Part shown: piece by piece, positions 40,859 through 50,267 of the stretch
Position numbering within the stretch: position 1 is the stretch's first letter
How the letters are laid out: each line of letters opens with the position of its first letter
DNA from: a bacterium
GTDB lineage: Bacteria; Desulfobacterota_D; UBA1144
Length of the DNA stretch: 64,000 nt
Assembly: GCA_018654605.1 (NCBI GenBank)
Contig: JABILG010000003.1
Span: 1-64,000, forward strand
Direction: 5' to 3'
Position numbers and translations under genes: made by a program
The notes under the pieces: model-generated
The model's database searches: none
What the model was told of the DNA's origin: nothing
Seen by the model: the letters and a program-made list of their open reading frames with translations, nothing else

Positions 40859-41486
40859 TGAAATTTTCTACTCTCTTCAAGGGGAAGGTTTGCAGATAGG
40901 CATTCCTACAGTCTTTGTTCGTTTGTTTGGGTGCAGCTTAAGATGTGCATGGTGCGACTCTATGTATGCAGTCAAAGGCGATGATTATAAAGAGTATTCG
41001 GTTAATCAGTTAATTAGTAAGATTGAGAAGTTGAAATGCGAGAATGTTTGTATAACAGGAGGTGAGCCTCTTCACCAAAAAGAAGGTTTAGTTGCTCTAA
41101 CAAAAAGATTATTAGAAGATAATTATAAGATTCTCTTAGAAACCGCTGGGCATATCAAACCTATGCCTATATTTAACGATCCTAATGTTCTTATTAGTAT
41201 GGACTGCAAGTGCCCTGGATCAGGAATGGAAAAAAAGACAAATCTAAATTTATTAAATGACTTACAAATTAAAGACCAGATTAAATTTGTTATTAAAGAT
41301 TTAATAGATTACGAATATGCAAAAAATATTGTTATAAAGAATAATTTTAACGCAGAAGTAATATTTCAGCCTGTTTATGGGTCTAGCTTAGAAGAATTAG
41401 TTGACCTGGTTCTTCAAGACAATTTGAACATCAGAGTTATACCTCAAATACACAAGATAATCTGGGGTGATATCAGGGGTGTATAA
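40842..41486 (+). CDS. queE: 7-carboxy-7-deazaguanine synthase (radical SAM)
   Basis: EIFYSLQGEGLQIGIPTVFVRLFGCSLRCAWCDSMYA, NVCITGGEPLHQ. Confidence 0.95.
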   Translation: MKLKINEIFYSLQGEGLQIGIPTVFVRLFGCSLRCAWCDSMYAVKGDDYKEYSVNQLISKIEKLKCENVCITGGEPLHQKEGLVALTKRLLEDNYKILLETAGHIKPMPIFNDPNVLISMDCKCPGSGMEKKTNLNLLNDLQIKDQIKFVIKDLIDYEYAKNIVIKNNFNAEVIFQPVYGSSLEELVDLVLQDNLNIRVIPQIHKIIWGDIRGV

Positions 41487-41560
41487 TTAAAAATATTGTC
41501 ATACTGCTAGAGAAAAATTTTTATAAAGATGGCCAACTAGAGATCCTCTTAAGCTATGAA

Positions 41561-42190
41561 TTGCGTCCTGAAATTAGAAAATTTCGTTCTGACGAGGATA
41601 CAAGAAGAGTTTTTCTCGAGGACTTTATTAAAGTGTTTAAGCAAACCGGATCGCTGGAATTATCATCTAATTATAAGAAGGTACTACAAATTGAAAAAGC
41701 TAATGAAATATTAGGTGTAATTAATTTGAATATAGATGGTTTATTAAAACTTAATGGTGCCCAAAAGCTTATAGAACTTGAAGGAAATATTAGTTGGTTT
41801 TATTGTTCTAAGTGTGGGATGGATAAGGATACCAATTTAATTATTCAAAATAAAGATGAGTTTGCCTGTAATTCATGTCACAAGAATATACTTAAACCGA
41901 GTATTCCCTTTGTTGGGCAAGAGTTCTCTCAGTGGGATATGAAGGATTCTTGGATGATGTTAAATTCATGTGATAATTTGATAATTTTTGCTGACAATTT
42001 TCTCTCACCTGTTACCATTTCTTTTATCGATATTGTTGAGAAGAGAATGAAGAATACTAAAATTATTTGCTCAGAATCTTTAAATTCTGATATTTTTGAT
42101 TTTTCCTCAAATAATATTGATTTTATTTATGAATCTAGTGACCTTTTTTTAGATTCACTTATTGAAGCTTTCGGAGACAACATAATTTGA
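41561..42190 (+). CDS. Degenerate Sir2-like protein (probably non-catalytic); reading frame open back to ~41487
   Basis: GVINLNIDGLLKLNGAQKLIELEGNISWFYCSKCG…CNSCHKNILKPSIPFVGQ aligns by eye with sirtuin NIDG…ELHGN…CxxC…CxxC…LRPxVVxFGE; catalytic His is Glu. Confidence 0.6.
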   Translation: MRPEIRKFRSDEDTRRVFLEDFIKVFKQTGSLELSSNYKKVLQIEKANEILGVINLNIDGLLKLNGAQKLIELEGNISWFYCSKCGMDKDTNLIIQNKDEFACNSCHKNILKPSIPFVGQEFSQWDMKDSWMMLNSCDNLIIFADNFLSPVTISFIDIVEKRMKNTKIICSESLNSDIFDFSSNNIDFIYESSDLFLDSLIEAFGDNII

Positions 42191-42858
42191 AGATAAGATT
42201 AGTAAGTTTTTCGAAACCCACAGATGAATTCCTTGGAGAAGGAGTATCAAATGTTCAGGAGTTAATTGCCTTCTGCGCTAGAGTCTCTAATCCATTGAAT
42301 CAAATTAATAATGAGACTAGTGAAAAACTTATCAATTATTTAATAAAAAATAAGCATTGGTCGCCCTTGGAGATGGTTAGTGCTTGTATAGAGATTGAAA
42401 CTACTAGAGATATTGCAAGGCAAATATTACGTCATAGATCGTTTAGTTTCCAAGAATTTAGTCAAAGATATGCTGATCCTACAGAAGACTTATCTTTTGT
42501 TACTAGGGATGCTAGGTTGCAAGATACAAAGAATAGGCAGAATTCTTTTGAAACAAGCGACAAAGAATTAGCAAAGAAATGGGAAGAAAAGCAAAGGAAA
42601 TTGATAGATTTAGCAAAAGAAACTTATATCTGGGCAATAGACCAGGGTATAGCAAAGGAACAAGCAAGGTCGGTATTGCCAGAGGGGAATACAGTTAGTA
42701 GGATGTACATGAATGGAACTCTTAGGAGTTGGGTTCATTATATAGAACTTAGAAGCTCTAATGGTACCCAGAAAGAACATATGGATATTGCAATAGCAAT
42801 AGCTAGTGTTATTAGCGGCATATTTCCAATGGCAAAAAGTCTTACTAGTAATTCTTAG
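42187..42858 (+). CDS. thyX: Flavin-dependent thymidylate synthase
   Basis: RQILRHRSFSFQEFSQRYAD (ThyX motif RHRxxSxxExSxRY), EQARSVLPEGN, GTLRSWVHYIELRSSNGTQKE; TTG start overlapping upstream stop (TTGA). Confidence 0.95.
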   Translation: MKIRLVSFSKPTDEFLGEGVSNVQELIAFCARVSNPLNQINNETSEKLINYLIKNKHWSPLEMVSACIEIETTRDIARQILRHRSFSFQEFSQRYADPTEDLSFVTRDARLQDTKNRQNSFETSDKELAKKWEEKQRKLIDLAKETYIWAIDQGIAKEQARSVLPEGNTVSRMYMNGTLRSWVHYIELRSSNGTQKEHMDIAIAIASVISGIFPMAKSLTSNS

Positions 42859-43790
42859 TCAAGAAGATTAATAATCATAATGTTTTCTTTTTTAATTAGT
42901 TCAATATTTTCGTTTGAGGGTAGTCCATAAGTTATAATTTTCTTTATTTTTGATCCTGTTAAATCGGAGAAATTGACTTTATTCATATAGCAAAGATTCA
43001 TTATTTTTTTTAGATTTTCACTATCGATTATTAGATTGACCGGCATTAATTCGTTTATGTTAGTCATTAAGGAATCCAATGAAACATTATTGGTAAATTT
43101 ATTTCTAAATTTTAAGAAAAATAAATTCAAGACTTTTGAAAAGATATCTTTTTTTAAATATAGAGACGTACAAAATTCATTCTCATTTAAAGCTTTAAAG
43201 TGAGATTCATTCTTTTTAATAAAAGTATCAAGATCGTTTAGAGTATAAGACTTTAATTTGTTCGATTGAACAAAAGAGATCTGAGAGACAGGAATAGGCT
43301 CCCCCTTTTCTTCATTCTTATTAAGACTTCTTTTTGACAACAAGCCAATCTTATAGATATTTTGCAATGAAATATAGTTACCTGCTGATTCCTTTGAGCT
43401 CTTGAAGTTCCTTATGGAGATAATCTGCTTATCTTTTGTTATGTTGTCTAGTATATGATTTTCTTTAATATCATTGAGATAGTCAACTATGATAATATCA
43501 AAGTCCAAATTAAATTGAATATCTAACAAGCTCTCTCTAGTTGTAAAGCTAAGAGATGAGCCCAAATTAATTAATGAACATTCTAATATATAAGATTCAA
43601 GACAGTTGCCTGCTAAGCTTAAAATTTTCTTATTAATGATATTGTTTTTTGATAAATATGAACTTATATTGTCTAGGTTCGACCTTATATCATTTGAAGT
43701 GAATTGTTTCCAGTTCATTCCGTCTAGCGATTGGTATGCAAGCCTTGGACCATTTCTTTTAAGTATTCGTTCTATCTCTTGTATATTCAT
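42855..43790 (-). CDS. Degenerate/truncated adenylate-forming (acyl-CoA synthetase-like) protein
   Basis: RNGPRLAYQSLDGMNWKQFTSNDIRSNLDNISSYLSKNNIINKKILSLAGNCLESYILECSLINLGSS resembles N-domain of AMP-binding enzymes; lacks P-loop (T/S)SG(T)TGxPKG and the C-terminal domain. Confidence 0.45.
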   Translation of the reverse strand: MNIQEIERILKRNGPRLAYQSLDGMNWKQFTSNDIRSNLDNISSYLSKNNIINKKILSLAGNCLESYILECSLINLGSSLSFTTRESLLDIQFNLDFDIIIVDYLNDIKENHILDNITKDKQIISIRNFKSSKESAGNYISLQNIYKIGLLSKRSLNKNEEKGEPIPVSQISFVQSNKLKSYTLNDLDTFIKKNESHFKALNENEFCTSLYLKKDIFSKVLNLFFLKFRNKFTNNVSLDSLMTNINELMPVNLIIDSENLKKIMNLCYMNKVNFSDLTGSKIKKIITYGLPSNENIELIKKENIMIINLLD

Positions 43791-43858
43791 TTTATGGTTT
43801 ATTTAAACTAAATTTTGACTATAGTATACTTTAGAAGTAATTAATACAATATAGCGTG

Positions 43859-45208
43859 ATGAAACTTAACAATAAAGTAACCAATAAAAATTTAAAATTT
43901 AATGGAGCAAAATTTATTATAAATGAGCTCATCCTCAATGGGCACGAAGCATTTATTGTTGGTGGAGCTGTAAGAGATTTGTGCATGGGGATAGAGCCAA
44001 ATGAGTTCGATATTTCTACATGTGCAAGACCGGATGAGATAGAGAAGATATTCAAGAGAACAAAGCCTGTTGGTCAATCTTTTGGTGTAATGCTTGTAAT
44101 AGTGGATGACCTATTTTTTGAGGTTGCTACCTTTAGGGAGGATATGGAGTATAAAGATGGCCGGCATCCAGTCGATGTGAAATATACTAAAAGTGCTCAG
44201 ATTGATGTCCAAAGAAGAGACTTTACCATTAATGGATTGTTGCTTAATCCTCTGAATTTTGAGGTAACAGATTTCTGTGATGGTCTTAAAGATATTAGCA
44301 ATAAGCTACTTAGAACAATTGGTAATCCTAAAAAAAGGTTTGAAGAAGATAATCTACGAATACTAAGAGCTGTAAGATTCTTAAACAAATACGATTTAAA
44401 GATAGAAGAGGAGACAGAGCGGGAAATAATTAATATGTCTGACAAGATTCAGAATGTTAGCATAGAGCGTGTAAGAGAAGAGTTTGTAAAGATTATTACA
44501 AATAAGAATCCTGGGAATGGAATTAGCTTGTTAAGCAACTATGGACTAATGGAGCATATAATACCTGAAATTGAATTACTCAGAGGCGTCGATCAACCCC
44601 TAGAATTCCACCCTGAAGGAGACGTTTTTATTCATACATGTTTAGTTTTAGAGAAGCTTCAAGGGGACGGTGCTCTCGAGATTGTCTTAGCATTAGGGGC
44701 ACTTCTGCATGATATAGGCAAACCTAAAACTTATACTAAAACCGATAGAATTAGGTTTAACCGACATGAGTATGTTGGAGCTTTGATGGCAGAGAGAATA
44801 TGTAAAAGGTTAAAATTTTCTAATAAGCAAGTTAGGGAGGTAAAAGCACTCGTTAGCGAACATATGAAATTTGGAAATATTAAAGACATGAAAAAAAGTA
44901 CCTTTAAAAGATTTATTTCAATAGATAATTTTGACTTACACTTAAAGCTACATAAGGCTGATTGTTTAGCAAGTCATGGTGACCTAAGTCTTTTAGATTT
45001 CACTAATAATAAGATTGAAGAATTAAGTAATGAGCCAATAAAGCCAAAACCTATAATTACCGGAGACGATTTAATCAATTTAGGCTTAAATCCCGGCCCG
45101 GAATTTAAAGTAATCTTATCAAGAGTGTTTGATGAGCAATTGGAAGGGAATATTTCTAGTCATAAAGGAGGGATTAGTTTTGTTAAAAAGCTAGTTAGAG
45201 AGTTATGA
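43859..45208 (+). CDS. Poly(A) polymerase / CCA tRNA nucleotidyltransferase family protein with HD domain
   Basis: HEAFIVGGAVRDLCMGIEPNEFDISTCARPDEIEKIF, DFTINGLLLNP, DDNLRILRAVRF-like, HDIGKPKT. Confidence 0.88.
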   Translation: MKLNNKVTNKNLKFNGAKFIINELILNGHEAFIVGGAVRDLCMGIEPNEFDISTCARPDEIEKIFKRTKPVGQSFGVMLVIVDDLFFEVATFREDMEYKDGRHPVDVKYTKSAQIDVQRRDFTINGLLLNPLNFEVTDFCDGLKDISNKLLRTIGNPKKRFEEDNLRILRAVRFLNKYDLKIEEETEREIINMSDKIQNVSIERVREEFVKIITNKNPGNGISLLSNYGLMEHIIPEIELLRGVDQPLEFHPEGDVFIHTCLVLEKLQGDGALEIVLALGALLHDIGKPKTYTKTDRIRFNRHEYVGALMAERICKRLKFSNKQVREVKALVSEHMKFGNIKDMKKSTFKRFISIDNFDLHLKLHKADCLASHGDLSLLDFTNNKIEELSNEPIKPKPIITGDDLINLGLNPGPEFKVILSRVFDEQLEGNISSHKGGISFVKKLVREL

Positions 45209-46200
45209 AAATAAAATCAGTTAACCAGCGAGACTTTGGTCGCCTTGAGAATATGGAATTTTCTAATAGCGATATTGAGAATATTGTAGATGACGAGTTA
45301 CTTATAAATGTCCATTGTTGTGGAATAAGTTTCGCCGATATTCTTGCAGCAGAGGGTAAATATCAAGATACTCCACCCCTGCCTTTTACACCAGGATTAG
45401 AAGTTTCAGGTGTTGTTGAAAGTGTTGGGAGTGCTGTTAAGGGTTTTAATATAGGGGATGAAGTAATAGCATTATCTAAATGGGGAGGGTTTTCTGAAAA
45501 AGTAAAAGTTAAGGAAAGTTTTGCAATTAATAAATTAAAAGGAATGTCGTTTGATATTGCTGCCTGTATGACGATTAATTATGGTACCTCATATTATGCT
45601 CTAGTTGAAAGAGCAAAAATTAAGGAAAATGATAAGGTTTTAATATTAGGTGCTTCAGGTGGGATTGGCTTATCTGCAATTGAAATATCAAAAGCCCTTG
45701 GCTGTCATGTTACCGCAATGGCCTCTTCTAAGGACAAATTATCTGTATGCAAGGACTATGGGGCAGATGAATTGGTATTAACAAAAGAAGATAACTTAAA
45801 GAAGTCTTTAATGGAATTTAAAGGTTCAAAGTTCGATATTATTTATGATACTATTGGTGGCCTTTATACTAACGACTCTTTAAGTTTTATTAATTGGGAA
45901 GGAAAGCTTTTAATAATGGGGTTTGCGTCGGGTGATATTTCTTCTATCCCAACAAATAAAATATTATTAAAAGGATGTGACATAATAGGGGTTTTCTGGG
46001 GACCTTTTGCTCGTGGAAATAAATATTTTAATCTTAATAGTTTAAAAGGGGTTAGCGACTTGTTCAACAAGGGACTAATAAGATTTTCTAAACCAAAGAT
46101 GTTTCATATTTCAGATTTTTTATCAGCAATGAAAGAAATAAAAGATAGGAAATCTGTTGGAAAGCTTTGTCTTTATACGGACTCTTTTAAAAGAAGGTAA
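45205..46200 (+). CDS. Zinc-less quinone oxidoreductase (MDR superfamily)
   Basis: CCGISFADILAAEGKYQDTPPLPFTPGLEVSGVVESVG, VLILGASGGIGLSAIEISKALG. Confidence 0.88.
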   Translation: MKIKSVNQRDFGRLENMEFSNSDIENIVDDELLINVHCCGISFADILAAEGKYQDTPPLPFTPGLEVSGVVESVGSAVKGFNIGDEVIALSKWGGFSEKVKVKESFAINKLKGMSFDIAACMTINYGTSYYALVERAKIKENDKVLILGASGGIGLSAIEISKALGCHVTAMASSKDKLSVCKDYGADELVLTKEDNLKKSLMEFKGSKFDIIYDTIGGLYTNDSLSFINWEGKLLIMGFASGDISSIPTNKILLKGCDIIGVFWGPFARGNKYFNLNSLKGVSDLFNKGLIRFSKPKMFHISDFLSAMKEIKDRKSVGKLCLYTDSFKRR

Positions 46201-46220
46201 GTTTTAACCTACCTTCTTTT
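46189..46220. terminator. Bidirectional terminator between convergent oxidoreductase gene and atp cluster
   Basis: Inverted repeat AAAAGAAGGTA…TACCTTCTTTT flanked by A-/T-tracts. Confidence 0.65.
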
Positions 46221-46236
46221 AAGTCTATAAACTTAT

Positions 46237-46551
46237 TTATATTTTACTTTGCAATAAGAATGTTATAGCAAGAGCATAGATAACTAATGATTCAATTAAA
46301 GCTAAACCAATAATCATTGGTGTTTGAATCTGACCAGCAGCTCCAGGATTTCTACCTATGGCATTTAAAGCAGCATCCATAGTTTTTCCTTGGCCAATAG
46401 CCCCACCTGCAGCAGCAAGGCCAATGCCTAGTCCAGCTCCAAGTGCAAGTCCAGAAATTGCTTCTCCATCTGATGATGCAGCATAAACTTCTGGTGTAAA
46501 AAGAAAAAGTACAGCCAACATGCTAAACGCAAAAATTGTAAATTTCTTCAT
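46237..46551 (-). CDS. atpE: ATP synthase F0 subunit c (with N-terminal signal-like extension)
   Basis: [57 protein letters not shown]-terminal [25 protein letters not shown]. Confidence 0.95.
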   Translation of the reverse strand: MKKFTIFAFSMLAVLFLFTPEVYAASSDGEAISGLALGAGLGIGLAAAGGAIGQGKTMDAALNAIGRNPGAAGQIQTPMIIGLALIESLVIYALAITFLLQSKI

Positions 46552-46568
46552 TGTTTTCCTCCTTATAT

Positions 46569-47270
46569 TTAATGATCATGACTTGTTGAAAGTGATATAT
46601 ATATACTTGATAAAATAGTAAAAATAAAAGCTTGAAGAAAAGAAACAAATACTCCTAGTCCTATAAAGATTGCAGGCACGATGTATGGCGTTAGGTTAGA
46701 GAAGATTTGCAGCACTAAATGATCACCAAACATATTCCAAAAAAGCCTCAAAGAAAGAGATGCAGGCCTTACAAGGTGACTTACAACTTCAATAAAAATC
46801 ATTAGCGGTGCAAGATATATGACTGGACCCATAAATTGTTTAAGATAGCCTACGCCATGCTCTTTAAACCCTAGATAATTATATGCTACAAATATGACTA
46901 AAGAACATGCCAAGGTAGAGTTTAAATTTTGAGATGCAGGATAAAAACCAGGAAATATTCCTAATAAATTTGAGATAAATATAAATAAGAAAGAGCCGCC
47001 TAGTAATGGAAGAAATTTTCTGGCTTTATCTTCACTACCAAATATTCCAGTAAGTAAATTGAGTAGGAAATCTAATGTAAGAAATTCAAAAAAGTTTGTA
47101 AGGCTAAATTTCTCAGAGGGAACTAATGCGTTATTATTTGAGCAATGATTTTTAATTTTTAATGATACAGCGATTAATATTCCGATTACAATGCCGGATC
47201 CGACAATGTGGTCATAATTACTTACACCTAAAAGTTCAGTCCATTGAGCATGTTCTAAAGCTGCACTCAT
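46569..47270 (-). CDS. atpB: ATP synthase F0 subunit a
   Basis: [67 protein letters not shown]. Confidence 0.95.
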   Translation of the reverse strand: MSAALEHAQWTELLGVSNYDHIVGSGIVIGILIAVSLKIKNHCSNNNALVPSEKFSLTNFFEFLTLDFLLNLLTGIFGSEDKARKFLPLLGGSFLFIFISNLLGIFPGFYPASQNLNSTLACSLVIFVAYNYLGFKEHGVGYLKQFMGPVIYLAPLMIFIEVVSHLVRPASLSLRLFWNMFGDHLVLQIFSNLTPYIVPAIFIGLGVFVSFLQAFIFTILSSIYISLSTSHDH

Positions 47271-47273
47271 ATA

Positions 47274-47612
47274 TTATTTTCCTTGATTTAGTAGAATAAA
47301 CACAAATAAAATTACACTAAAACCAGTTAAAAATCCAATTAAATCTATGGACAAGTTCCTTAAAAGGAAAATAGCTATACCAGCTAGAAGAAGTATCTTT
47401 AAAATAGTCAATATAAACATAAAAGCTTTAGTCTTTTGCGTCTTTGTGAATAACTTTGCTATAATCTCAGTACTTTTTATATTTAAATAGCTTAATACAA
47501 TTCCAAAGAAAACTCCTTGAATAAACATTTCTTTTGAATATAAGAAGATTAAATAAGTGATTATTGTCAGATTTATTGAAATAAGATTGAATAAGTTATT
47601 TTTTTTTGTCAT
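47274..47612 (-). CDS. ATP synthase subunit I-like membrane protein
   Basis: ~112 aa, four TM, immediately upstream of atpB. Confidence 0.55.
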   Translation of the reverse strand: MTKKNNLFNLISINLTIITYLIFLYSKEMFIQGVFFGIVLSYLNIKSTEIIAKLFTKTQKTKAFMFILTILKILLLAGIAIFLLRNLSIDLIGFLTGFSVILFVFILLNQGK

Positions 47613-47814
47613 TTTCTATATTTAACCTCTTAAGTAATTTGAACATTAAGCTAAATCCACCAATAGAACCGAAAATAACTCCTAGTATTGTAAATATAGG
47701 AAGTGTATCAAAATGTATATCAAGTTTGTTCCCTATAAATATCCCAGCTAGGATTAATATCGCTAATTCTGAGCCAATTACGACGAATTTAATCCATAAA
47801 GTGTTCTTTCCCAA
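47596..47814 (-). CDS. AtpZ/AtpI-type small membrane protein
   Basis: 72 aa; two TM (LAILILAGIFIGNKLD…PIFTILGVIFGSIGGFSLMFKLL) typical of AtpZ-type proteins; ATP operon position. Confidence 0.65.
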   Translation of the reverse strand: MGKNTLWIKFVVIGSELAILILAGIFIGNKLDIHFDTLPIFTILGVIFGSIGGFSLMFKLLKRLNIENDKKK

Positions 47815-47816
47815 TT

Positions 47817-49115
47817 TTATTTTAATCCCAAGGTTTTAATTCCTTTCTTGAATGATTCTATAGTCTCAATTATATCATTTTTAGAGTGAGAGTCAGAAAT
47901 AAACATTGCTTCGAATTGTGATGGCGGCACCATAATTCCCGTTAATAAAAGTTTCTTGAACAATGCTCCATAAATTTTTGTATCACATTTTAGAACATCC
48001 TTATAACTCACAACAGATTTATTTTTAGTAATAAAGAATGTTAGAAGCGAACCTATTTGGTTGATCGTAATTGACTCAAGATTTAACTTATCTATTTCAG
48101 TCTTTATATTTAAGGCTCTTTTTTCTAATTTTGTATACAAGGTAAGATTATTCTTTTCTAATAATTCAATTGTTTTAATTCCTGCAGCCACAGCAATTGG
48201 ATTGCCGGACAATGTTCCAGCCTGATATACTGGACCGGATGGAGACAGAATAGACATTATCTCTTTCTTTCCTCCGAAGGCACCAATTGGGAATCCACCA
48301 CCAATTATTTTTCCTATGCAGGTAATATCAGGTTTGAGGTTGTAGTATTCTTGAGCACCACCAATTGATAGTCTAAATCCAGAAATTACTTCATCAAAGA
48401 TTACTAATGAATCATTGCAATGTGCTAGGTCAAGTATCTTTTTAAGAAATCCACTTTTTGGCAAGATTACACCCATATTTGCTGGCACTGGCTCTAAAAT
48501 GATTGCAGCAATTTTATTTTTATTCTTTTTAAAAAGTTTTTCTACCTGGGTTAAATTATTGAATTCTGCGATCAGAGTATGTTTAGTGAAATCTCTAGGA
48601 ACTCCAGGTGATGATGGAGACCCAAAGGTAGTAAGACCTGAGCCTGCTTTTACAAGCAAGTGGTCGACGTGACCATGATAGCAACCTTCAAATTTAATTA
48701 TCTTGTCTTTTTTAGTATAAGCCCTAGCAAGTCTAATTGCACTCATTGTTGCTTCGGTGCCCGAGCTAGTTAACCTGGTCATTTCCATTGAGGGCATCTT
48801 TTCCTTTATAAGCTCGGCTAATTTAATCTCATTTTTATGACATGCTCCAAAGGTAGTGCCTTTATCCATTGCTTTAATAGCAGCATTAGATATTTCCTTC
48901 TTTGAATGTCCAAATATTAGAGGCCCAAAGGAATTGATATAATCAATGTATTTATTTTTATCTTCATCGTATAAGTAGGCACCCTTTCCTCGTTTGATAT
49001 ATATAGGAGATGAGTCGACTGCGTTAAAAGATCTAACAGGGCTATTTACACCTCCCGGTATTACATCAAGTGCATTCTTGAACATTAAATTGGAATTTAT
49101 TCTTTTTTTCTTCAC
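47817..49115 (-). CDS. hemL: Glutamate-1-semialdehyde 2,1-aminomutase
   Basis: PGGVNSPVRSF, SSGTEATMSAIRLARAYT, KFEGCYHGHVD, IFDEVISGFR, IGKIIGGGFPIGAFGG, YQAGTLSGNP. Confidence 0.97.
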   Translation of the reverse strand: MKKKRINSNLMFKNALDVIPGGVNSPVRSFNAVDSSPIYIKRGKGAYLYDEDKNKYIDYINSFGPLIFGHSKKEISNAAIKAMDKGTTFGACHKNEIKLAELIKEKMPSMEMTRLTSSGTEATMSAIRLARAYTKKDKIIKFEGCYHGHVDHLLVKAGSGLTTFGSPSSPGVPRDFTKHTLIAEFNNLTQVEKLFKKNKNKIAAIILEPVPANMGVILPKSGFLKKILDLAHCNDSLVIFDEVISGFRLSIGGAQEYYNLKPDITCIGKIIGGGFPIGAFGGKKEIMSILSPSGPVYQAGTLSGNPIAVAAGIKTIELLEKNNLTLYTKLEKRALNIKTEIDKLNLESITINQIGSLLTFFITKNKSVVSYKDVLKCDTKIYGALFKKLLLTGIMVPPSQFEAMFISDSHSKNDIIETIESFKKGIKTLGLK

Positions 49116-49206
49116 AAGTTAAACAAAACCTAAAAATATAATATGTCAAGAAAAGATGATAATAATTTTCTTTAATTAGCATTTATCCTGTATAAAATTA
49201 ATAATA

Positions 49207-50091
49207 ATGAAAAAAATTAGAATTTTATCACCTGCGAAGATTAACCTTAATTTAATCATCAAAAATAAAAGAAAAGATGATTTTCATAATATTAGCTCGT
49301 TAATCCAACCTATAAACCTTTATGATGAAATATTAATAGAGCTTTCAAAGAGTGACAATACTTTAGAGCTGTCTTTTCCAGAGGATGTAGTAAGTTTTAA
49401 GGAAAATTTGATTACTAAAGCTGTATTTAATTTCTTTGAATATTTTAAAATTAGTACTCACGTAAAAATCTCAGTTAAGAAGAGAATTCCCACCGGTGCG
49501 GGATTAGGAGGTGGAAGTAGTAATGCGGCATCAACATTGATTGGACTTTCTAAACTCTTTTCTATTGATAACTTTAGTGCTTTGGAAAAGATAGCATTAA
49601 AGATTGGCTCAGATGTTCCATTCTTTCTATATTCTAGAACCTCTTTGGTTACCGGACGTGGAGAAGTTGTAGAGCCTTGCAATATTGATAAGAAGATTAA
49701 GTACCTTTTGATCTTCCCAAAAATTCATTCAGACACTCGAACACTCTATCAATTGTGGGACAGTAAAGATATTTTGCTTGATAGTGCCTTACAACACAGA
49801 GTTGCTTCACATTTAAAGAATGAAATATTAATTAATAAAGAAAAATTTCTTTTACAAAATGATTTTACTCCTTTGCTGATTTCAAAAGACAGAACATATC
49901 TTAATATATTTAATTCTCTTAGAGATCTCGGTCTTAGGACATATTCAATATCAGGAAGCGGCTCAACAATATTTTGTGCTTTAGATGATGAATATGATTG
50001 TTCAGAATCTTTAAAATATCTTGAATCTAATAGTAGCCTTACAACTATGAAAGCCGAAGCATTTGAAGGATGGCATTTTACGTTTGATTGA
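49207..50091 (+). CDS. ispE: 4-diphosphocytidyl-2-C-methyl-D-erythritol kinase
   Basis: SPAKINLNLIIKNKRKDDFHNISSLIQPI, IPTGAGLGGGSSNAASTL, GSDVPFFLYS, SISGSGSTIFCAL. Confidence 0.96.
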   Translation: MKKIRILSPAKINLNLIIKNKRKDDFHNISSLIQPINLYDEILIELSKSDNTLELSFPEDVVSFKENLITKAVFNFFEYFKISTHVKISVKKRIPTGAGLGGGSSNAASTLIGLSKLFSIDNFSALEKIALKIGSDVPFFLYSRTSLVTGRGEVVEPCNIDKKIKYLLIFPKIHSDTRTLYQLWDSKDILLDSALQHRVASHLKNEILINKEKFLLQNDFTPLLISKDRTYLNIFNSLRDLGLRTYSISGSGSTIFCALDDEYDCSESLKYLESNSSLTTMKAEAFEGWHFTFD

Positions 50092-50124
50092 AATTATAAA
50101 TTTTTTCTGTATCCTCTTATGAAT

Positions 50125-50195
50125 TGGCCCGTCGTCTAATGGCAGGACTCTTGTTTTTGGTACAAGCAATGGAGGTTCGACCCCTTCCGGGCCAG
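50125..50195 (+). tRNA. tRNA-Gln (anticodon TTG)
   Basis: Acceptor TGGCCCG/CGGGCCA, anticodon arm CTTGT-TTTTGGT-ACAAG (TTG), T-arm GGAGGTTCGACCCCTTCC, discriminator G; CCA not encoded. Confidence 0.95.
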
Positions 50196-50267
50196 TTTTA
50201 TATATACTTATGAATTTAAAAATTGTATAATTATGTCGACTTAATTTTACTAAAAAAGGTTTAAAAT

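Noticed and set aside
41561-42190. Considered calling the sirtuin-like gene a functional NAD-dependent deacylase (cobB)
   Set aside because: Catalytic His, Gln and the GAGxS/GTS NAD-binding motifs are missing or replaced.
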